In this document: positions 17,047 through 25,837 of the stretch, piece after piece
Layout of the letters: each line of letters starts with the position of its first letter
Position numbering within the stretch: position 1 is the first letter of the stretch
Source: an uncultured bacterium
Lineage (GTDB): Bacteria > Bacillota > Clostridia > Oscillospirales > Oscillospiraceae
Length of the DNA: 36,928 nucleotides
NCBI GenBank assembly: GCA_947643715.1
Contig: CANRXB010000026.1
Span: 1-36,928 of the forward strand
Reading direction: 5' to 3'
The notes under the pieces: generated by a model
Databases searched by the model: none
Seen by the model: only the letters and a program-made list of their open reading frames with translations
Told to the model about the DNA's origin: nothing
Program-made: the position numbers and the translations under genes

Positions 17047-17898
17047 TCATGCCCGCATGAAGCCTTTTCCGAAGATCTCGCTGGAGTTGGTCACGAGGAT
17101 GAAGGCATGGGGATCGGTGGATCTCAAGTAGAGCCGAAGGGCGACCGCCTGGGAGCGGGACAGGGCGGTGAGCACCACCCACTTGGACTCATGGGAGTAC
17201 GCACCCTCGGCCTGCCAATAGGTGGCGGAGCGATGGAGGGTGTGAGTGATGAAGTCACAGGTCTGCTCGGGGCAAGATGTGACGGCCAAAAAGCTCTTCC
17301 GGCGGTTGAGGGATTCGATCACCGAATCCACCACCACCGATTTGAGCACCAGGCCCAGCACCGAATACAGCCCGGCCTCGATGCCGACGAAATACAGGGT
17401 GGAAGCGGCGATGACCACGTCCACATATAAGAGCGCCATACCGATATCCAGGCTGGAGAACCGTTTGAGGATCATAGCCAGGATGTCGGTGCCGCCGGTG
17501 GAGCTTTGCAGGTTGAACAGGATAGCGGCGCCCAGGGAGGGCAGGATCACAGCGAAGAACAGCTCCAGCATCTTTTGGTCGGTGAGGGGAGCGGGCAGAG
17601 GGAACAGCCACTCGAAACCGGACAGCATGGCGGAGAAGAGCACGGAGCAGTATACGGTGCGCACGCCAAAGCTGCGGTCCAACGCCAGGAAGCCGAGCAC
17701 GAGGAACGCCAGGTTGATGACGGAGGCGAAGGTGGAAGCGCTCACCCCTGGGACCACGGCGTTGAGGATGACGGCCAGGCCGGTGACGCCGCCGGTGTTG
17801 AAGCTGTTGGAGAACTTGAAGAGATAGACCCCCACAGCGACCAAAAACGTACCCAGAGTGAGCAGGAGATAATCGCGCACGGTCTCCTTGAAACGCAT
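17047..17898 (-). CDS. YitT family membrane protein
   Basis: 283 residues. The first 200 contain five or six hydrophobic helices with the family signatures NTGGVTGLAVIL near the first loop and NLQSSTGGTDILAMIL later; the C-terminal 80 residues (FLAVTSCPEQTCDFITHTLHRSAT...FILVTNSSEIFGKGF) are the soluble DUF2179 domain. Function in the family is not firmly established; a transport role is assumed. The ATG follows AAAGAGGG at a rather long distance. A sigma-A-type promoter is at 17982-18010. It ends about 95 bp before noc; that gap has a weak noc promoter at most. Confidence 0.93.
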   Translation of the reverse strand: MRFKETVRDYLLLTLGTFLVAVGVYLFKFSNSFNTGGVTGLAVILNAVVPGVSASTFASVINLAFLVLGFLALDRSFGVRTVYCSVLFSAMLSGFEWLFPLPAPLTDQKMLELFFAVILPSLGAAILFNLQSSTGGTDILAMILKRFSSLDIGMALLYVDVVIAASTLYFVGIEAGLYSVLGLVLKSVVVDSVIESLNRRKSFLAVTSCPEQTCDFITHTLHRSATYWQAEGAYSHESKWVVLTALSRSQAVALRLYLRSTDPHAFILVTNSSEIFGKGFMRA

Positions 17899-17981
17899 GA
17901 CAAAAGCCCTCTTTCAAATGTGCGCCCGGTCGGTGGAGCCGGACGATATCTCGGGCCGCAACTCGATGCTGCGGCCGAGCT

Positions 17982-18010
17982 ATTGTACCAAAAAAAAGCG
18001 GGAAGGGCAA
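17982..18010 (-). promoter_or_regulatory. Promoter of the yitT-family gene
   Basis: Minus strand TTGCCC (18005-18010), 17 bp including an eight- or nine-T run, TACAAT (17982-17987). A GC-rich hairpin (CCGCA/TGCGG, about 17953-17981) lies in the resulting leader. Confidence 0.65.
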
Positions 18011-18065
18011 GAGGAGATCGAAAGGATAAGAGTGGAAAAACGGGAAAAAAGAAAGGAGAGAGAAC

Positions 18066-18377
18066 GTGGAGCGATTGGAAGAACGCATCCGCCGGGACGG
18101 CGCAGTGGAGGATGGAGAGATGCTGAAGGTGGACAGCTTCCTCAACCATCAGCTAGATGTGGAGCTGTTCACCGCCATGGGGAAGGAATGGGCACGGCTG
18201 TTTGCCGGGACGAAGATCGATAAGGTCCTCACCGCAGTGGTGGCAGGGGCCAGCGTGGCCATCGAGAAAGCGTTCCAGCCTGGTGGGGATCGTATCCGGG
18301 CAAAAGACGTGCGGCAGGATCCGGTCCATGTCGCCAGGGAAGATCGAATTTCTGCTGAGCAGTGCATGTGGAGGTGA
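18066..18377 (+). pseudogene. xpt: Xanthine phosphoribosyltransferase remnant (xpt), internally deleted and frameshifted
   Basis: A GTG start behind AAAGGAG opens a frame MERLEERIRRDGAVEDGEMLKVDSFLNHQLD that matches the N-terminus of Xpt, through GTKIDKVLT. At about 18233 it jumps straight to VVAGASVAIEKAFQPGGDRIRA, which in Xpt comes some 80 residues later, so the whole PRPP-binding core is missing in frame. After DVR (18314) the family sequence resumes one frame over as RIRSMSPGKIEFL (18316-18354), showing a second, out-of-frame loss. The in-frame stop is at 18375-18377 (103 codons against about 190 expected). It cannot be an active enzyme. I saw no purine riboswitch upstream. Confidence 0.85.
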
Positions 18378-18395
18378 CGGACCCCATTCGCAGGC

Positions 18396-18430
18396 AAAAA
18401 GTCGGACCGGGGCCTTTCAGGCCCCGGTCC
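18396..18430 (-). terminator. Strong hairpin downstream of tadA
   Basis: GGACCGGGGCCT (18404-18415) pairs perfectly with AGGCCCCGGTCC (18419-18430), 12 bp with a 3-base loop. T5 follows three bases later on the minus strand, so it fits a minus-strand terminator about 100 bp after tadA. Confidence 0.75.
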
Positions 18431-18447
18431 AGTGAATGGAGGATAGA

Positions 18448-18528
18448 ATGAAAAAGAAAGGATGTCTCTTGCAAGTATCAAGATACGCCGGAGATGTTTC
18501 AAAAGTTTGCGTTAAAGTGTTACAGTAA
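18448..18528 (+). CDS. Possible 26-residue peptide
   Basis: MKKKGCLLQVSRYAGDVSKV and six more residues to a TAA. The case for it is a textbook ribosome site, GGAGG at 18438-18442 with 5-bp spacing, and a lower GC content than the flanks. It is basic and amphipathic, convergent with tadA, and lies between the tadA stop and its putative terminator. It could be a truncated form of a longer small protein, or chance. Confidence 0.35.
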   Translation: MKKKGCLLQVSRYAGDVSKVCVKVLQ

Positions 18529-18530
18529 TG

Positions 18531-18983
18531 TTAAATCTTCCGCAGTCCCTGGAAGAAGTCCTCCAGCAAGCCTCGACATTCCCGTTCCAGCAGCCCGCCA
18601 TAGATCCTGGGACGGTGATTGAAGTGTTCCTCGAACAGGTTGAGCACTGAGCCGCAGCAGCCTGACTTCTCCTCCCTGGCCCCGTAGCGCACGGTGGAGA
18701 TCCTAGAGTTGATGATGGCCCCGGCGCACATGGGGCAGGGTTCCAAGGTGACGTACAGGGTGCACCCGGTCAGCCGCCAGGAGCTACACGCAGCGCAAGC
18801 CTGACGGATGGCCTCTATCTCAGCGTGGGCGGTGGCCAGGTGGTCTGCCTCCCGGCGGTTGCGGCCCCGGCCGACGATCTTGCCGTCGGGATCCGTCACC
18901 ACGCAGCCCACCGGCACGTCGCCGCTGGTCAGGCAGGCCCGGGCCAGATCCAGGGCCTCCAGCATATAGTCCTCATGAGTCAT
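18531..18983 (-). CDS. tadA: tRNA-specific adenosine deaminase
   Basis: 150 residues from the ATG at 18981-18983, behind GGAGGGG. Zinc-dependent deaminase that makes inosine at the wobble position of tRNA-Arg(ACG). The HAE motif in ATAHAEIEAIRQAC (His53, Glu55) and PCPMCAGAI (Cys83, Cys86) are the zinc and catalytic residues, and NSRISTVRYGAREEKSGCCGSVLNL is the TadA-specific stretch. An upstream in-frame ATG inside the preceding terminator has no ribosome site. TadA versus a guanine deaminase: the PCPMCAGAI plus GARE-KSG pattern favours TadA. Confidence 0.93.
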   Translation of the reverse strand: MTHEDYMLEALDLARACLTSGDVPVGCVVTDPDGKIVGRGRNRREADHLATAHAEIEAIRQACAACSSWRLTGCTLYVTLEPCPMCAGAIINSRISTVRYGAREEKSGCCGSVLNLFEEHFNHRPRIYGGLLERECRGLLEDFFQGLRKI

Positions 18984-19002
18984 GACATCCCCTCCAGAAC
19001 GA

Positions 19003-19032
19003 AATGGACTTCCCCATGTGGGGAAGTCCATT
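19003..19032. terminator. Hairpin terminator between the sigma partner gene and tadA
   Basis: AATGGACTTCCCC/GGGGAAGTCCATT, a perfect 13-bp stem (19003-19015 with 19020-19032) with an ATGT loop. The U-tract is short, so termination may be partial and tadA could be partly read from upstream. Confidence 0.75.
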
Positions 19033-19039
19033 CTATCAC

Positions 19040-19765
19040 TTATGGAGCTGGAAGGGTAGTGTCAGTTTCGGCGGCAGACGGCACGAACGGGATCTCGAGC
19101 TCCTTTGCGGCGGCCACTACCCATTGGCGGTCCTGGGTGACCATGGTCCAGTCCATCCCGAACGGGCCCATGCTGCCCCATCGCGACTCAAAACTTTCCG
19201 CATCATAGGTCACGCCGTCCACAATATAATAGATCCTCTCTACGTTCACACCGCCCCCGCTCCCGAAGCCCATCCAAGGCGCGTCGGTCCATTCGTACCA
19301 GCCGTAGTCATCGATCGTACCGCCTACGATCATATAGTCCACCAGGCCGATCTCTGGGTCGCAGCCGTCGTAGATGTATGGCGTATCCTCATCGATGAGA
19401 TCGGTGATGTCGGTGCGCTGTCCATCGGCGATGAACCATAGCCGTCCGTCCTCCAGGGAGACCGGGGACTTCTCGATACAGGTGAGTCTCCGCTCACCGG
19501 GGAGCTCTTGATAGATCGCAGTGCCGCCCAGGATCTGGAACACCCTGGTGGGCACCCCCGCGCCTACCAGCACCACCAACACCGCCGCCAGCACCGCGAT
19601 CAGGGCAAGCTTTTTCTTCGCCGGCATCGACCGCTTTTCCACCGGCGCGGCGTTGGCCAGTACCCAGCCCTTCACCGCGTCCGCAGAGGCAGCGCTGCCC
19701 CCGGTCGGGAAGAATTCCGTGTCCACATATTCATCCATCAGCCTTGAGATCTCGATGCGCCTCAT
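19040..19765 (-). CDS. Membrane protein paired with an ECF sigma factor (possible anti-sigma/sensor)
   Basis: 241 residues from the ATG at 19763-19765, which is 9 bp from AGGAGG; an ATG two codons upstream is too close. An N-terminal cytoplasmic part of about 50 residues (MRRIEISRLMDEYVDTEFFP...) precedes one transmembrane helix LALIAVLAAVLVVLVGAGV, then an extracellular domain of about 165 residues rich in Asp, Gly, Tyr and Trp. The gene overlaps the sigma gene by 35 bp, which indicates coupling. This bitopic layout behind an ECF sigma gene is that of anti-sigma factors, but I see no zinc-binding anti-sigma motif (HxxxCxxC), so the role is inferred from position. Confidence 0.75.
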   Translation of the reverse strand: MRRIEISRLMDEYVDTEFFPTGGSAASADAVKGWVLANAAPVEKRSMPAKKKLALIAVLAAVLVVLVGAGVPTRVFQILGGTAIYQELPGERRLTCIEKSPVSLEDGRLWFIADGQRTDITDLIDEDTPYIYDGCDPEIGLVDYMIVGGTIDDYGWYEWTDAPWMGFGSGGGVNVERIYYIVDGVTYDAESFESRWGSMGPFGMDWTMVTQDRQWVVAAAKELEIPFVPSAAETDTTLPAP

Positions 19766-20297
19766 GGCCATATCCCTCCTTTCGCAAAATCGTCCTCAAT
19801 GTGTCCCGCCCCCGGCGCAGCCAGGTCTTGGCCGTAGACAGGTTCAGCCCCATGGCCAGGGCCGCCTCCTGGACGGTCTGGCCGTAGTAATAGTGCCGGA
19901 CGAACAGCTCACGCTGCGGCCTGTCCAGTTGGGACAGCGCCTTGTTCACGATCCGCGCGGTCTCCCGGCGGTCCAGCTCCCGGTCGGGCCCGTCCGTTTC
20001 CAGGAACAGCACGTCATGCTCCAAAGGCAGGGCCACATGGTCCGACCGGAGGAGGTTGAAGGCCCGGTTTCGAGCGATAGCCCCCAGGTAGCCTTTCACC
20101 TTGCCCGGGCGCAGCTTTTCCCGGTTGTCCCAGGCGGCCAGGAACACGTCCGCCGTCAGTTCCTCCACGTCCGCCTGCCGCCCCCGCAGGATGCGGGAGA
20201 TCACGGAGGAGACATAGGACGTATATCGGTCCAGGAGCACCTCCAAGGCGGACAGATCCCCTCGATGCAGGGCCTTGACCAGTTCTTTTTCCGTCAA
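19731..20297 (-). CDS. ECF-type RNA polymerase sigma factor
   Basis: 188 residues from a TTG (20295-20297) behind AAAGGGGG; the frame is open further upstream but an ATG there has no ribosome site. Region 2 is seen in LLDRYTSYVSSVISRILRGRQADVEELTADVFLAAWDNREKLRPGKVKGYLGAIARNRAFNLLR, and region 4 in LDRPQRELFVRHYYYGQTVQEAALAMGLNLSTAKTWLRRGRDTLRTIL with its helix-turn-helix. Regions 3 and 1 are absent, as in the ECF class. It is the first gene of a two-gene unit with the membrane protein it overlaps. The signal and target promoters cannot be read from the sequence. Confidence 0.92.
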   Translation of the reverse strand: MTEKELVKALHRGDLSALEVLLDRYTSYVSSVISRILRGRQADVEELTADVFLAAWDNREKLRPGKVKGYLGAIARNRAFNLLRSDHVALPLEHDVLFLETDGPDRELDRRETARIVNKALSQLDRPQRELFVRHYYYGQTVQEAALAMGLNLSTAKTWLRRGRDTLRTILRKEGYGHEAHRDLKADG

Positions 20298-20403
20298 AGG
20301 AACGCCCCCTTTCGTGGAGGATGGACGGGCCCGAAAAGGTGCAGGCCCAAGGTGGAACGCGTTTCCATCTATCATAACACAGGAAACGTGGATATGGTTT
20401 CAG

Positions 20404-20441
20404 GAAAAAGGAGGAGGGGCCCGCCAGAAGCAGGCCCCTCC
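20404..20441 (-). terminator. Terminator of the thl-CoA-transferase operon
   Basis: Minus strand stem GGAGGGGCC/GGCCCCTCC (20433-20441 with 20413-20421) followed by a short A/T-rich run with T5. Confidence 0.82.
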
Positions 20442-20463
20442 ACACGATGTATGATATGTAGCG

Positions 20464-21804
20464 TCAACGCTTGTTGCTGTGGCGCCAGATGCCCATCTTG
20501 CCGGCTTCGGCGATGAGTTCGTCCCGGAAGTCGGGATGGGCGATGCTGATGATGGCCGCGGCCCGCTCCCAGGTGGACAGGCCCTTCAAGTTCACCATGC
20601 CGTATTCGGTGACCAGGTACTGTACGCAGGACCGGGGATCGGTGGCGATGGAGCCTTTGGCCAAGGTGGGCACGATGCGGCTCTTCACGCTGCCGTCCTT
20701 GCCGGTGACGGTAGAGGACAGGCAGATGAAGCTCTTGCCGCCATTGGACAGGTAAGCGCCCATCACGAAGTCCAGTTGACCGCCGGTGCCGGAGATCTGC
20801 CGGAGGCCGGCGGATTCGGCGTTCACCTGCCCGAACAGGTCCAGGTCGATGGCGTTGTTGATGGAGATGAAGTCGTCCAACTGGGCCAATACCCGCACGT
20901 CGTTGGTGTAGTCCACGGGAGCCGCCATCACGTCGGGATTGCGGTCCACGTAGTCGTAGAGCTTTTGGGTGCCCGCCGCGAAGGCGTACACCTGCCGGCC
21001 CTTGTCCAAGTTCTTGCGCAGCCCGGTGATCTTGCCCGCCAGGGCGATGTCCACGAAGCCGTCCACATACATCTCCGTGTGTACGCCGAGATCCTTCAGG
21101 TCGGATTGGGCGATCATGGAGCCCACGGCATTGGGCATACCGCCGATGCCGAGCTGGAGACATGCCCCGTTGGGGATCTCGGGCACGATGAGGTTGGCCA
21201 CCGCCTTGTCCACGTCCGAGGGCTCGCCGCCGGCGCCGAGCTGGGCGATGGGAGGATCGTCCCCTTCGACGACGAAGTCCACATCCTTGATGTTGATCTC
21301 GCTGCCGGTGAGGCCGTATACCCAGGGCATGTTCCGGTTGACCTCCACGATGATGGTCTTGGCCTTGGCCAGCAGGTCGGCCAGATGGGAGGCGGCCAGC
21401 GCGAAGCTGAAGTTCCCGTGGTTGTCCATGGGGGTGACCTGGAGCATGGCCACGTCCACCTCCACGTTCTCCCGATAGAACCGGGGCAGCTCGGAGTAAC
21501 GGATGGGGGCGAAGAAGCCCATGCCCTTGGAGATGATCTTGCGGTCCACGCCGGAGCAGTGCCAAGCGTTCCAGGTGAAGTGGTCGCCCGCGTCGTCCGC
21601 TTTGGCGATCTCGGGCATCCACATGGTGACGCCGCCCCGCACCTTCACGTCGAACAGCTCGTCTTTCCGGGCCGCGAGGGCTTTGTCCAGGGCCACAGGA
21701 TGGTTGGTGCACCAGGTATAATCTACCCAGTCGCCGGACTTGACTGCTTTCACCGCTTCCTCAGCGGTGGTCAGTTTCTCTTTGTACAGGGCTAGATAGT
21801 CCAT
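20464..21804 (-). CDS. Butyryl-CoA:acetate CoA-transferase-like enzyme (acetyl-CoA hydrolase/transferase family)
   Basis: 446 residues. The sequence tracks clostridial But/4-hydroxybutyrate CoA-transferases throughout: [86 protein letters not shown] and [41 protein letters not shown]. The catalytic glutamate that carries the CoA should be Glu244 in HTEMY. It moves CoA from butyryl-CoA to acetate, the last step of butyrate formation. The ATG is 12 bp after thl, so the two are one operon. The loop [11 protein letters not shown] differs from the GYFSFG form I know from typical But enzymes, so a related substrate such as 4-hydroxybutyrate remains possible. Confidence 0.88.
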   Translation of the reverse strand: MDYLALYKEKLTTAEEAVKAVKSGDWVDYTWCTNHPVALDKALAARKDELFDVKVRGGVTMWMPEIAKADDAGDHFTWNAWHCSGVDRKIISKGMGFFAPIRYSELPRFYRENVEVDVAMLQVTPMDNHGNFSFALAASHLADLLAKAKTIIVEVNRNMPWVYGLTGSEINIKDVDFVVEGDDPPIAQLGAGGEPSDVDKAVANLIVPEIPNGACLQLGIGGMPNAVGSMIAQSDLKDLGVHTEMYVDGFVDIALAGKITGLRKNLDKGRQVYAFAAGTQKLYDYVDRNPDVMAAPVDYTNDVRVLAQLDDFISINNAIDLDLFGQVNAESAGLRQISGTGGQLDFVMGAYLSNGGKSFICLSSTVTGKDGSVKSRIVPTLAKGSIATDPRSCVQYLVTEYGMVNLKGLSTWERAAAIISIAHPDFRDELIAEAGKMGIWRHSNKR

Positions 21805-21816
21805 CTCAGGCCCCTT

Positions 21817-23076
21817 TTAGCACTTCTCGAAGATGGTGGCGACGCCCATGCCGCCGCCGATGCACAGGGTGGCCAGGCCGCGCTTGGCGTCGTCCCGCTT
21901 CTGCATCTCGTGGAGCAGGGTGACGATGATGCGTGCGCCGGAAGCGCCCACGGGGTGGCCGATGGAAATGGCGCCGCCGTTGACGTTGACCTTGCTCATG
22001 TCGAAGTCCAGCTCCCGGGCCACGGCGATGGACTGAGCGGCGAAAGCCTCGTTGGCCTCCACGAGATCGATGTCCTTGATGGTGACGCCGGCCTTCTTCA
22101 TGGCCTCGCGGGAAGCGGGGACGGGACCCACGCCCATGATCTTGGGATCCACGCCCCCGTGGCCCCAGCTCACCAGCTTGGCCATGGGCTTCAGGCCGTA
22201 CTTCTCCACGGCCTCGCCGGAGGCCAGCACGATGGCGGCGGCGCCGTCGTTGATGCCGGAGGCGTTGGCGGCGGTGACGCGCTGGACATGCTTGCGGGCG
22301 TCGGCCTCATGTACCTGGGTGAGCTCGAAGGTATGGACCACTTCGTCCTCCACGCCCTCGGGACCCACGGGGAACGCGCCGCGCAGCTTGGCGATGCCCT
22401 CGGCGGTGACCCCGGCCTTGGGGAACTCATCCACCTTGAACTCCACCATCTCTTTCTTCTTCTTGACCATGACGGGGACGATCTCGTCGTCGAAACGACC
22501 GGCCTTCTGGGCGGCCTCGGTCTTCTGCTGAGAGCCGGCGGCGAAAGCGTCCAGCTCATCGCGGGTGATGCCCCAGATGTCGCAGATGTTCTCGGCGGTG
22601 GTGCCCATGTGGTAGTTGTTGTAAGCGTCCCACAGGCCGTCGCGGATCATGGTGTCCACGACCTTCTTGTCGCCCATCCGGGCGCCCCAGCGCTCGTCGG
22701 GGAGGGCGTAGGGAGCGGCGCTCATGTTCTCAGTGCCGCCGCACACGATCACGTCGGCATCCCCGGCGCGGATGGCCCGGGCGGCCTCGATGACGGACTT
22801 CATGCCGGAGCCGCACACCATGCCCACGGTGTAGGCGGGGACGGAGAAGGGGATGCCGGCCTTGACGGCCACCTGGCGGGCAGGGTTCTGACCCTGGGCG
22901 GCAGTAAGGATGCAGCCGAACATGACCTCGTCCACCTGCTCAGGCTTCACGTTGGCGCGGTCCAGGACCGCCTTGACCACAGTGGCGCCCAGGTCGGTGG
23001 CGGGGACGTCCTTCAGGCTTCCGCCGAAGGAGCCCACCGCAGTACGGCAGCAGCTTACGACATATAGATCTTTCAT
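21817..23076 (-). CDS. thl: Acetyl-CoA C-acetyltransferase (thiolase) with an internal insertion
   Basis: 419 residues. Condenses two acetyl-CoA to acetoacetyl-CoA, the entry step to butyrate. The nucleophile Cys88 is in GMVCGSGMKSV, the second catalytic set is GHPVGASG with its His, and CIGGGMG with its Cys near the C-terminus; NEAFAAQ is present. Typical family members have about 392 residues. The excess is accounted for by an extra segment at about 238-266 (GPEGVEDEVVHTFELTQ...) just before VTAANASGINDGAAA. The start follows GGAGGT. hbd, crt, bcd and etf genes are not in the window. A sigma-A promoter is at 23135-23163. Confidence 0.95.
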   Translation of the reverse strand: MKDLYVVSCCRTAVGSFGGSLKDVPATDLGATVVKAVLDRANVKPEQVDEVMFGCILTAAQGQNPARQVAVKAGIPFSVPAYTVGMVCGSGMKSVIEAARAIRAGDADVIVCGGTENMSAAPYALPDERWGARMGDKKVVDTMIRDGLWDAYNNYHMGTTAENICDIWGITRDELDAFAAGSQQKTEAAQKAGRFDDEIVPVMVKKKKEMVEFKVDEFPKAGVTAEGIAKLRGAFPVGPEGVEDEVVHTFELTQVHEADARKHVQRVTAANASGINDGAAAIVLASGEAVEKYGLKPMAKLVSWGHGGVDPKIMGVGPVPASREAMKKAGVTIKDIDLVEANEAFAAQSIAVARELDFDMSKVNVNGGAISIGHPVGASGARIIVTLLHEMQKRDDAKRGLATLCIGGGMGVATIFEKC

Positions 23077-23134
23077 GGGAATCGACCTCCAGTCAAAATT
23101 TGAGCCTCTACTTTGTTAGAACTCTGACACATTG

Positions 23135-23163
23135 ATTATAAACATATCCGCCCGAAAAAGCAA
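23135..23163 (-). promoter_or_regulatory. Promoter of the thl-CoA-transferase operon
   Basis: Minus strand TTGCTT (23158-23163), 17 bp, TATAAT (23135-23140), about 58 bp before the thl start. The rest of the gap to the ATPase stop has a weak imperfect hairpin (about 23170-23191) that may end the ATPase transcript. Confidence 0.72.
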
Positions 23164-23212
23164 CAGGCAAACGGAGGGTTTCGCCCCGTTCCCCCAAAAT
23201 TTTACGCCCGGT

Positions 23213-25837
23213 TCATTTCGACCTGCGCAGGGCTTTTTCGAGCTCGCACACCGCCAGCGGAGTGAGGGACAGCGCCAGCACCACCAGCCACTCCACCGGG
23301 GAGAGCGGGCACACCTGGAACACCGCCATCAGCGGAGGGACGAGCAGCACGGAGAGCTGTAGGGCCATGCCCACCAGGAAAGCTTTGTTCATGGAGGGAT
23401 TGGTGAACAGGCCGATGTGGAAGATGGAGCGCCGCTCGCTGCGCACGTCGAAGGCATGGAAGAGCTGGCAGAAGGTGAGCGTGGCAAAGGCCATGGTATT
23501 GGCGGTGGCGTCCGCCAGGGAGGGGTCGCTGAGCACATACTCGCCCAGCCAGTAGGCGGCCAGGGTGAGCAGGCCCACCATCGCGCCCTGCCAGGCCAGG
23601 CGGATGGAGAAGCTGCGGGTGAACAGGGGCTCGCTGGCGGAGCGTGGCTTCTCCTCCATGAGATCGGGCTCCACCGGCTCCATGCCCAAGGCCAGGGCGG
23701 GGAGGGAATCGGTGACCAGATTGAGCCACAGGAGCTGCACCGCCACCAGCGGGGGCTGATGGAAATTGAACAGGGTGGCCAGGAACAGGGTCACGATCTC
23801 GCCGATGTTGCAGGAGAGGAGGTAATGGATGGCCTTCTTGATGTTGGAATAGATGCCCCGGCCCTGTTCCACCGCCCGGACGATGGTGGCGAAGTTGTCG
23901 TCGGTGAGGATCATGTCCGCCGCGCCCTTGGCCACGTCGGTGCCGGTGATGCCCATGGCACAGCCAATGTCCGCCACCTTCAGGGCGGGGGCGTCGTTCA
24001 CCCCGTCCCCGGTCATGGCCACTACCATGCCTTTCTTCTGCCACGCCTTGACGATGCGCATCTTATGCTCCGGGGACACCCGGGCGTAGACGGCGAACCT
24101 GTCCACGTCCTGTTCCAGCAGCTCCTGGGGCATGAAGTCCAGGTCCTCCCCGGTGATGGCCAGGTCCCCGGGCCGGAAGATGTCCAGTTCCTTGGCGATG
24201 GCGACGGCGGTGAGCTTGTGGTCGCCGGTGATCATCACCGGGCGGATGCCCGCAGCGTAGCACTGTTCCACCGCCTTTTTGACCTCTGTCCGGGGCGGGT
24301 CGATCATGCCCACCAGGCCCACGAAGGTGAGGCCGGTCTCCAGCTCCTGAGAGGTGGGCTGGCCGCTGGGCGATGCGTCGAGGTCTTTGTACCCGCAGGC
24401 GAGGACCCGCAGGGCCTGCTCCGCCATGGAGGCGTTGGCGCTCTCCACGTCCCGGGCCAGGGAAGCGGTGAGGGGGACCACCGACCCGGCAAGGATATGG
24501 GTGCATCGGGACAGCAGTACGTCCGGAGCGCCCTTCACCATCACCCGGTATCTGCCGTTCACAGGGTGGACGGTGCTCATCAGCTTCCGGTCGGAGTCGA
24601 AGGGGAGCTCGGCCACTCGGGGCAGCTCCTTTTCCATGGCGTTCTTGTCCAGGCCGTCCAGCAGGGCGGCGTCCACGAAGGCGGTCTCTGTGGGGTCCCC
24701 GGTGGTCCTGGCCTTGCCGTCCTCTCCGATGGTCAGGAGAGTGTCGTTGCACAGAGCGCCGATGGTGAGGGCCTCTTTGCGGTGCCGGTCTCCAGGCGTC
24801 CATACCTGCTTGACGGTCATCTTGTTCATGGTGAGCGTGCCCGTCTTGTCCGAGCAGATCACGCCGGCACAGCCCAAGGTCTCCACCGCGGGCAGCTTTT
24901 TCACGATGGCGTTGTGTTTCACCATGCGCTGCACGCCCAGGGCCAGCACGATGGTGACGATGGCGGGCAGACCCTCCGGGATGGCGGCCACGGCCAGGGA
25001 GACGGCGGCCATGAGCATCTCCAGGAGCGGGCGGTGGTAGAGCATCCCCACCCCGAACATGACGGCGCACACCGCCAGGCATACGAAGGACAGGGTCTTG
25101 GAGATCTCCGTCAGCCTGTGCTGGAGGGGAGTGGAGGTGTCGTCCTCCCCCATGAGCATCCCGGCGATGCGTCCCACCTCGGTGTCCATGCCGGTGGCGG
25201 TGACCACGCATACGGCCCGGCCGTTGGTGATGACGGTGGAGGAGATGACCATGTTGCTCCGGTCGCCCAGGACCGTTTCCGCCGGGAGGACGTCCTGGGC
25301 CTGTTTGCTGACAGGCACGGACTCTCCGGTCATGGCGGATTCGTCGGCTTTCAGGTTGGCGCACTCCAGGATCCGGGCGTCGGCGGGGACCAGATCCCCG
25401 GCCTCCAGCACGATGATGTCTCCGGGGACCAGAGCGTCCGTCTCCAGGCGGAGCTGTTCCCCGCCCCGGATCACTTTGGCCAGGGGGGCGGACATCTTTT
25501 GCAGGGCCTCCAGCGCTTTTTCCGCGCTGTCCTCCTGGGAGATGGAGATGCAGGCGTTCACCCCCACGATGACGAGGATGATCAGCGCTTCCATCCAATC
25601 CTCCCCGCCGGACGACAGGAGGGACAGCGCCGCTGCGGCCAGCAGTACCAGGATCATGGGGTCCCGAAGCTGAGCCAGGAAGCGAGCGGCCAGCGAAGCC
25701 TTCTTGGCCCCTGCCAGCCGGTTGGGACCGTATCTCTCCAGCCGCTCCTGCGCCTGGCGGGGGGAAAGGCCGGAGCTTCGGCTGGTCTCCAGCCCGGCCA
25801 GGGTCTGGCCGGGGGTCTTGGCGTACCATTGGCTCAT
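23213..25837 (-). CDS. P-type (type II) cation-transporting ATPase, calcium or manganese exporter
   Basis: 874 residues, complete P-IIA pump: actuator loop TGES (170-173), PEGLP in M4 (287-291), phosphorylated Asp330 in CSDKTGTLT, MTGDGVNDAPALKVADIG hinge, and six C-terminal helices. Cation site II residues of SERCA-type pumps are kept: the Glu of PEGLP, the Asn and Glu of CNIGEIV in M5, and the Asn, Thr and Asp of LNLVTDSLPA in M6. Such pumps are usually annotated as calcium exporters, but a single site II also suits manganese. The gene is controlled by a leader that reads as a manganese-sensing yybP-ykoY riboswitch, which makes Mn export a real alternative. AAAAGGAG lies 10 bp before the ATG. 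Confidence 0.94.
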   Translation of the reverse strand: MSQWYAKTPGQTLAGLETSRSSGLSPRQAQERLERYGPNRLAGAKKASLAARFLAQLRDPMILVLLAAAALSLLSSGGEDWMEALIILVIVGVNACISISQEDSAEKALEALQKMSAPLAKVIRGGEQLRLETDALVPGDIIVLEAGDLVPADARILECANLKADESAMTGESVPVSKQAQDVLPAETVLGDRSNMVISSTVITNGRAVCVVTATGMDTEVGRIAGMLMGEDDTSTPLQHRLTEISKTLSFVCLAVCAVMFGVGMLYHRPLLEMLMAAVSLAVAAIPEGLPAIVTIVLALGVQRMVKHNAIVKKLPAVETLGCAGVICSDKTGTLTMNKMTVKQVWTPGDRHRKEALTIGALCNDTLLTIGEDGKARTTGDPTETAFVDAALLDGLDKNAMEKELPRVAELPFDSDRKLMSTVHPVNGRYRVMVKGAPDVLLSRCTHILAGSVVPLTASLARDVESANASMAEQALRVLACGYKDLDASPSGQPTSQELETGLTFVGLVGMIDPPRTEVKKAVEQCYAAGIRPVMITGDHKLTAVAIAKELDIFRPGDLAITGEDLDFMPQELLEQDVDRFAVYARVSPEHKMRIVKAWQKKGMVVAMTGDGVNDAPALKVADIGCAMGITGTDVAKGAADMILTDDNFATIVRAVEQGRGIYSNIKKAIHYLLSCNIGEIVTLFLATLFNFHQPPLVAVQLLWLNLVTDSLPALALGMEPVEPDLMEEKPRSASEPLFTRSFSIRLAWQGAMVGLLTLAAYWLGEYVLSDPSLADATANTMAFATLTFCQLFHAFDVRSERRSIFHIGLFTNPSMNKAFLVGMALQLSVLLVPPLMAVFQVCPLSPVEWLVVLALSLTPLAVCELEKALRRSK

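Noticed and set aside
20372-21712. A 446-codon frame overlapping the CoA-transferase on the same strand
   Set aside because: Arg/Gly/His-rich out-of-frame translation with no family resemblance, whereas the other frame is a full CoA-transferase.
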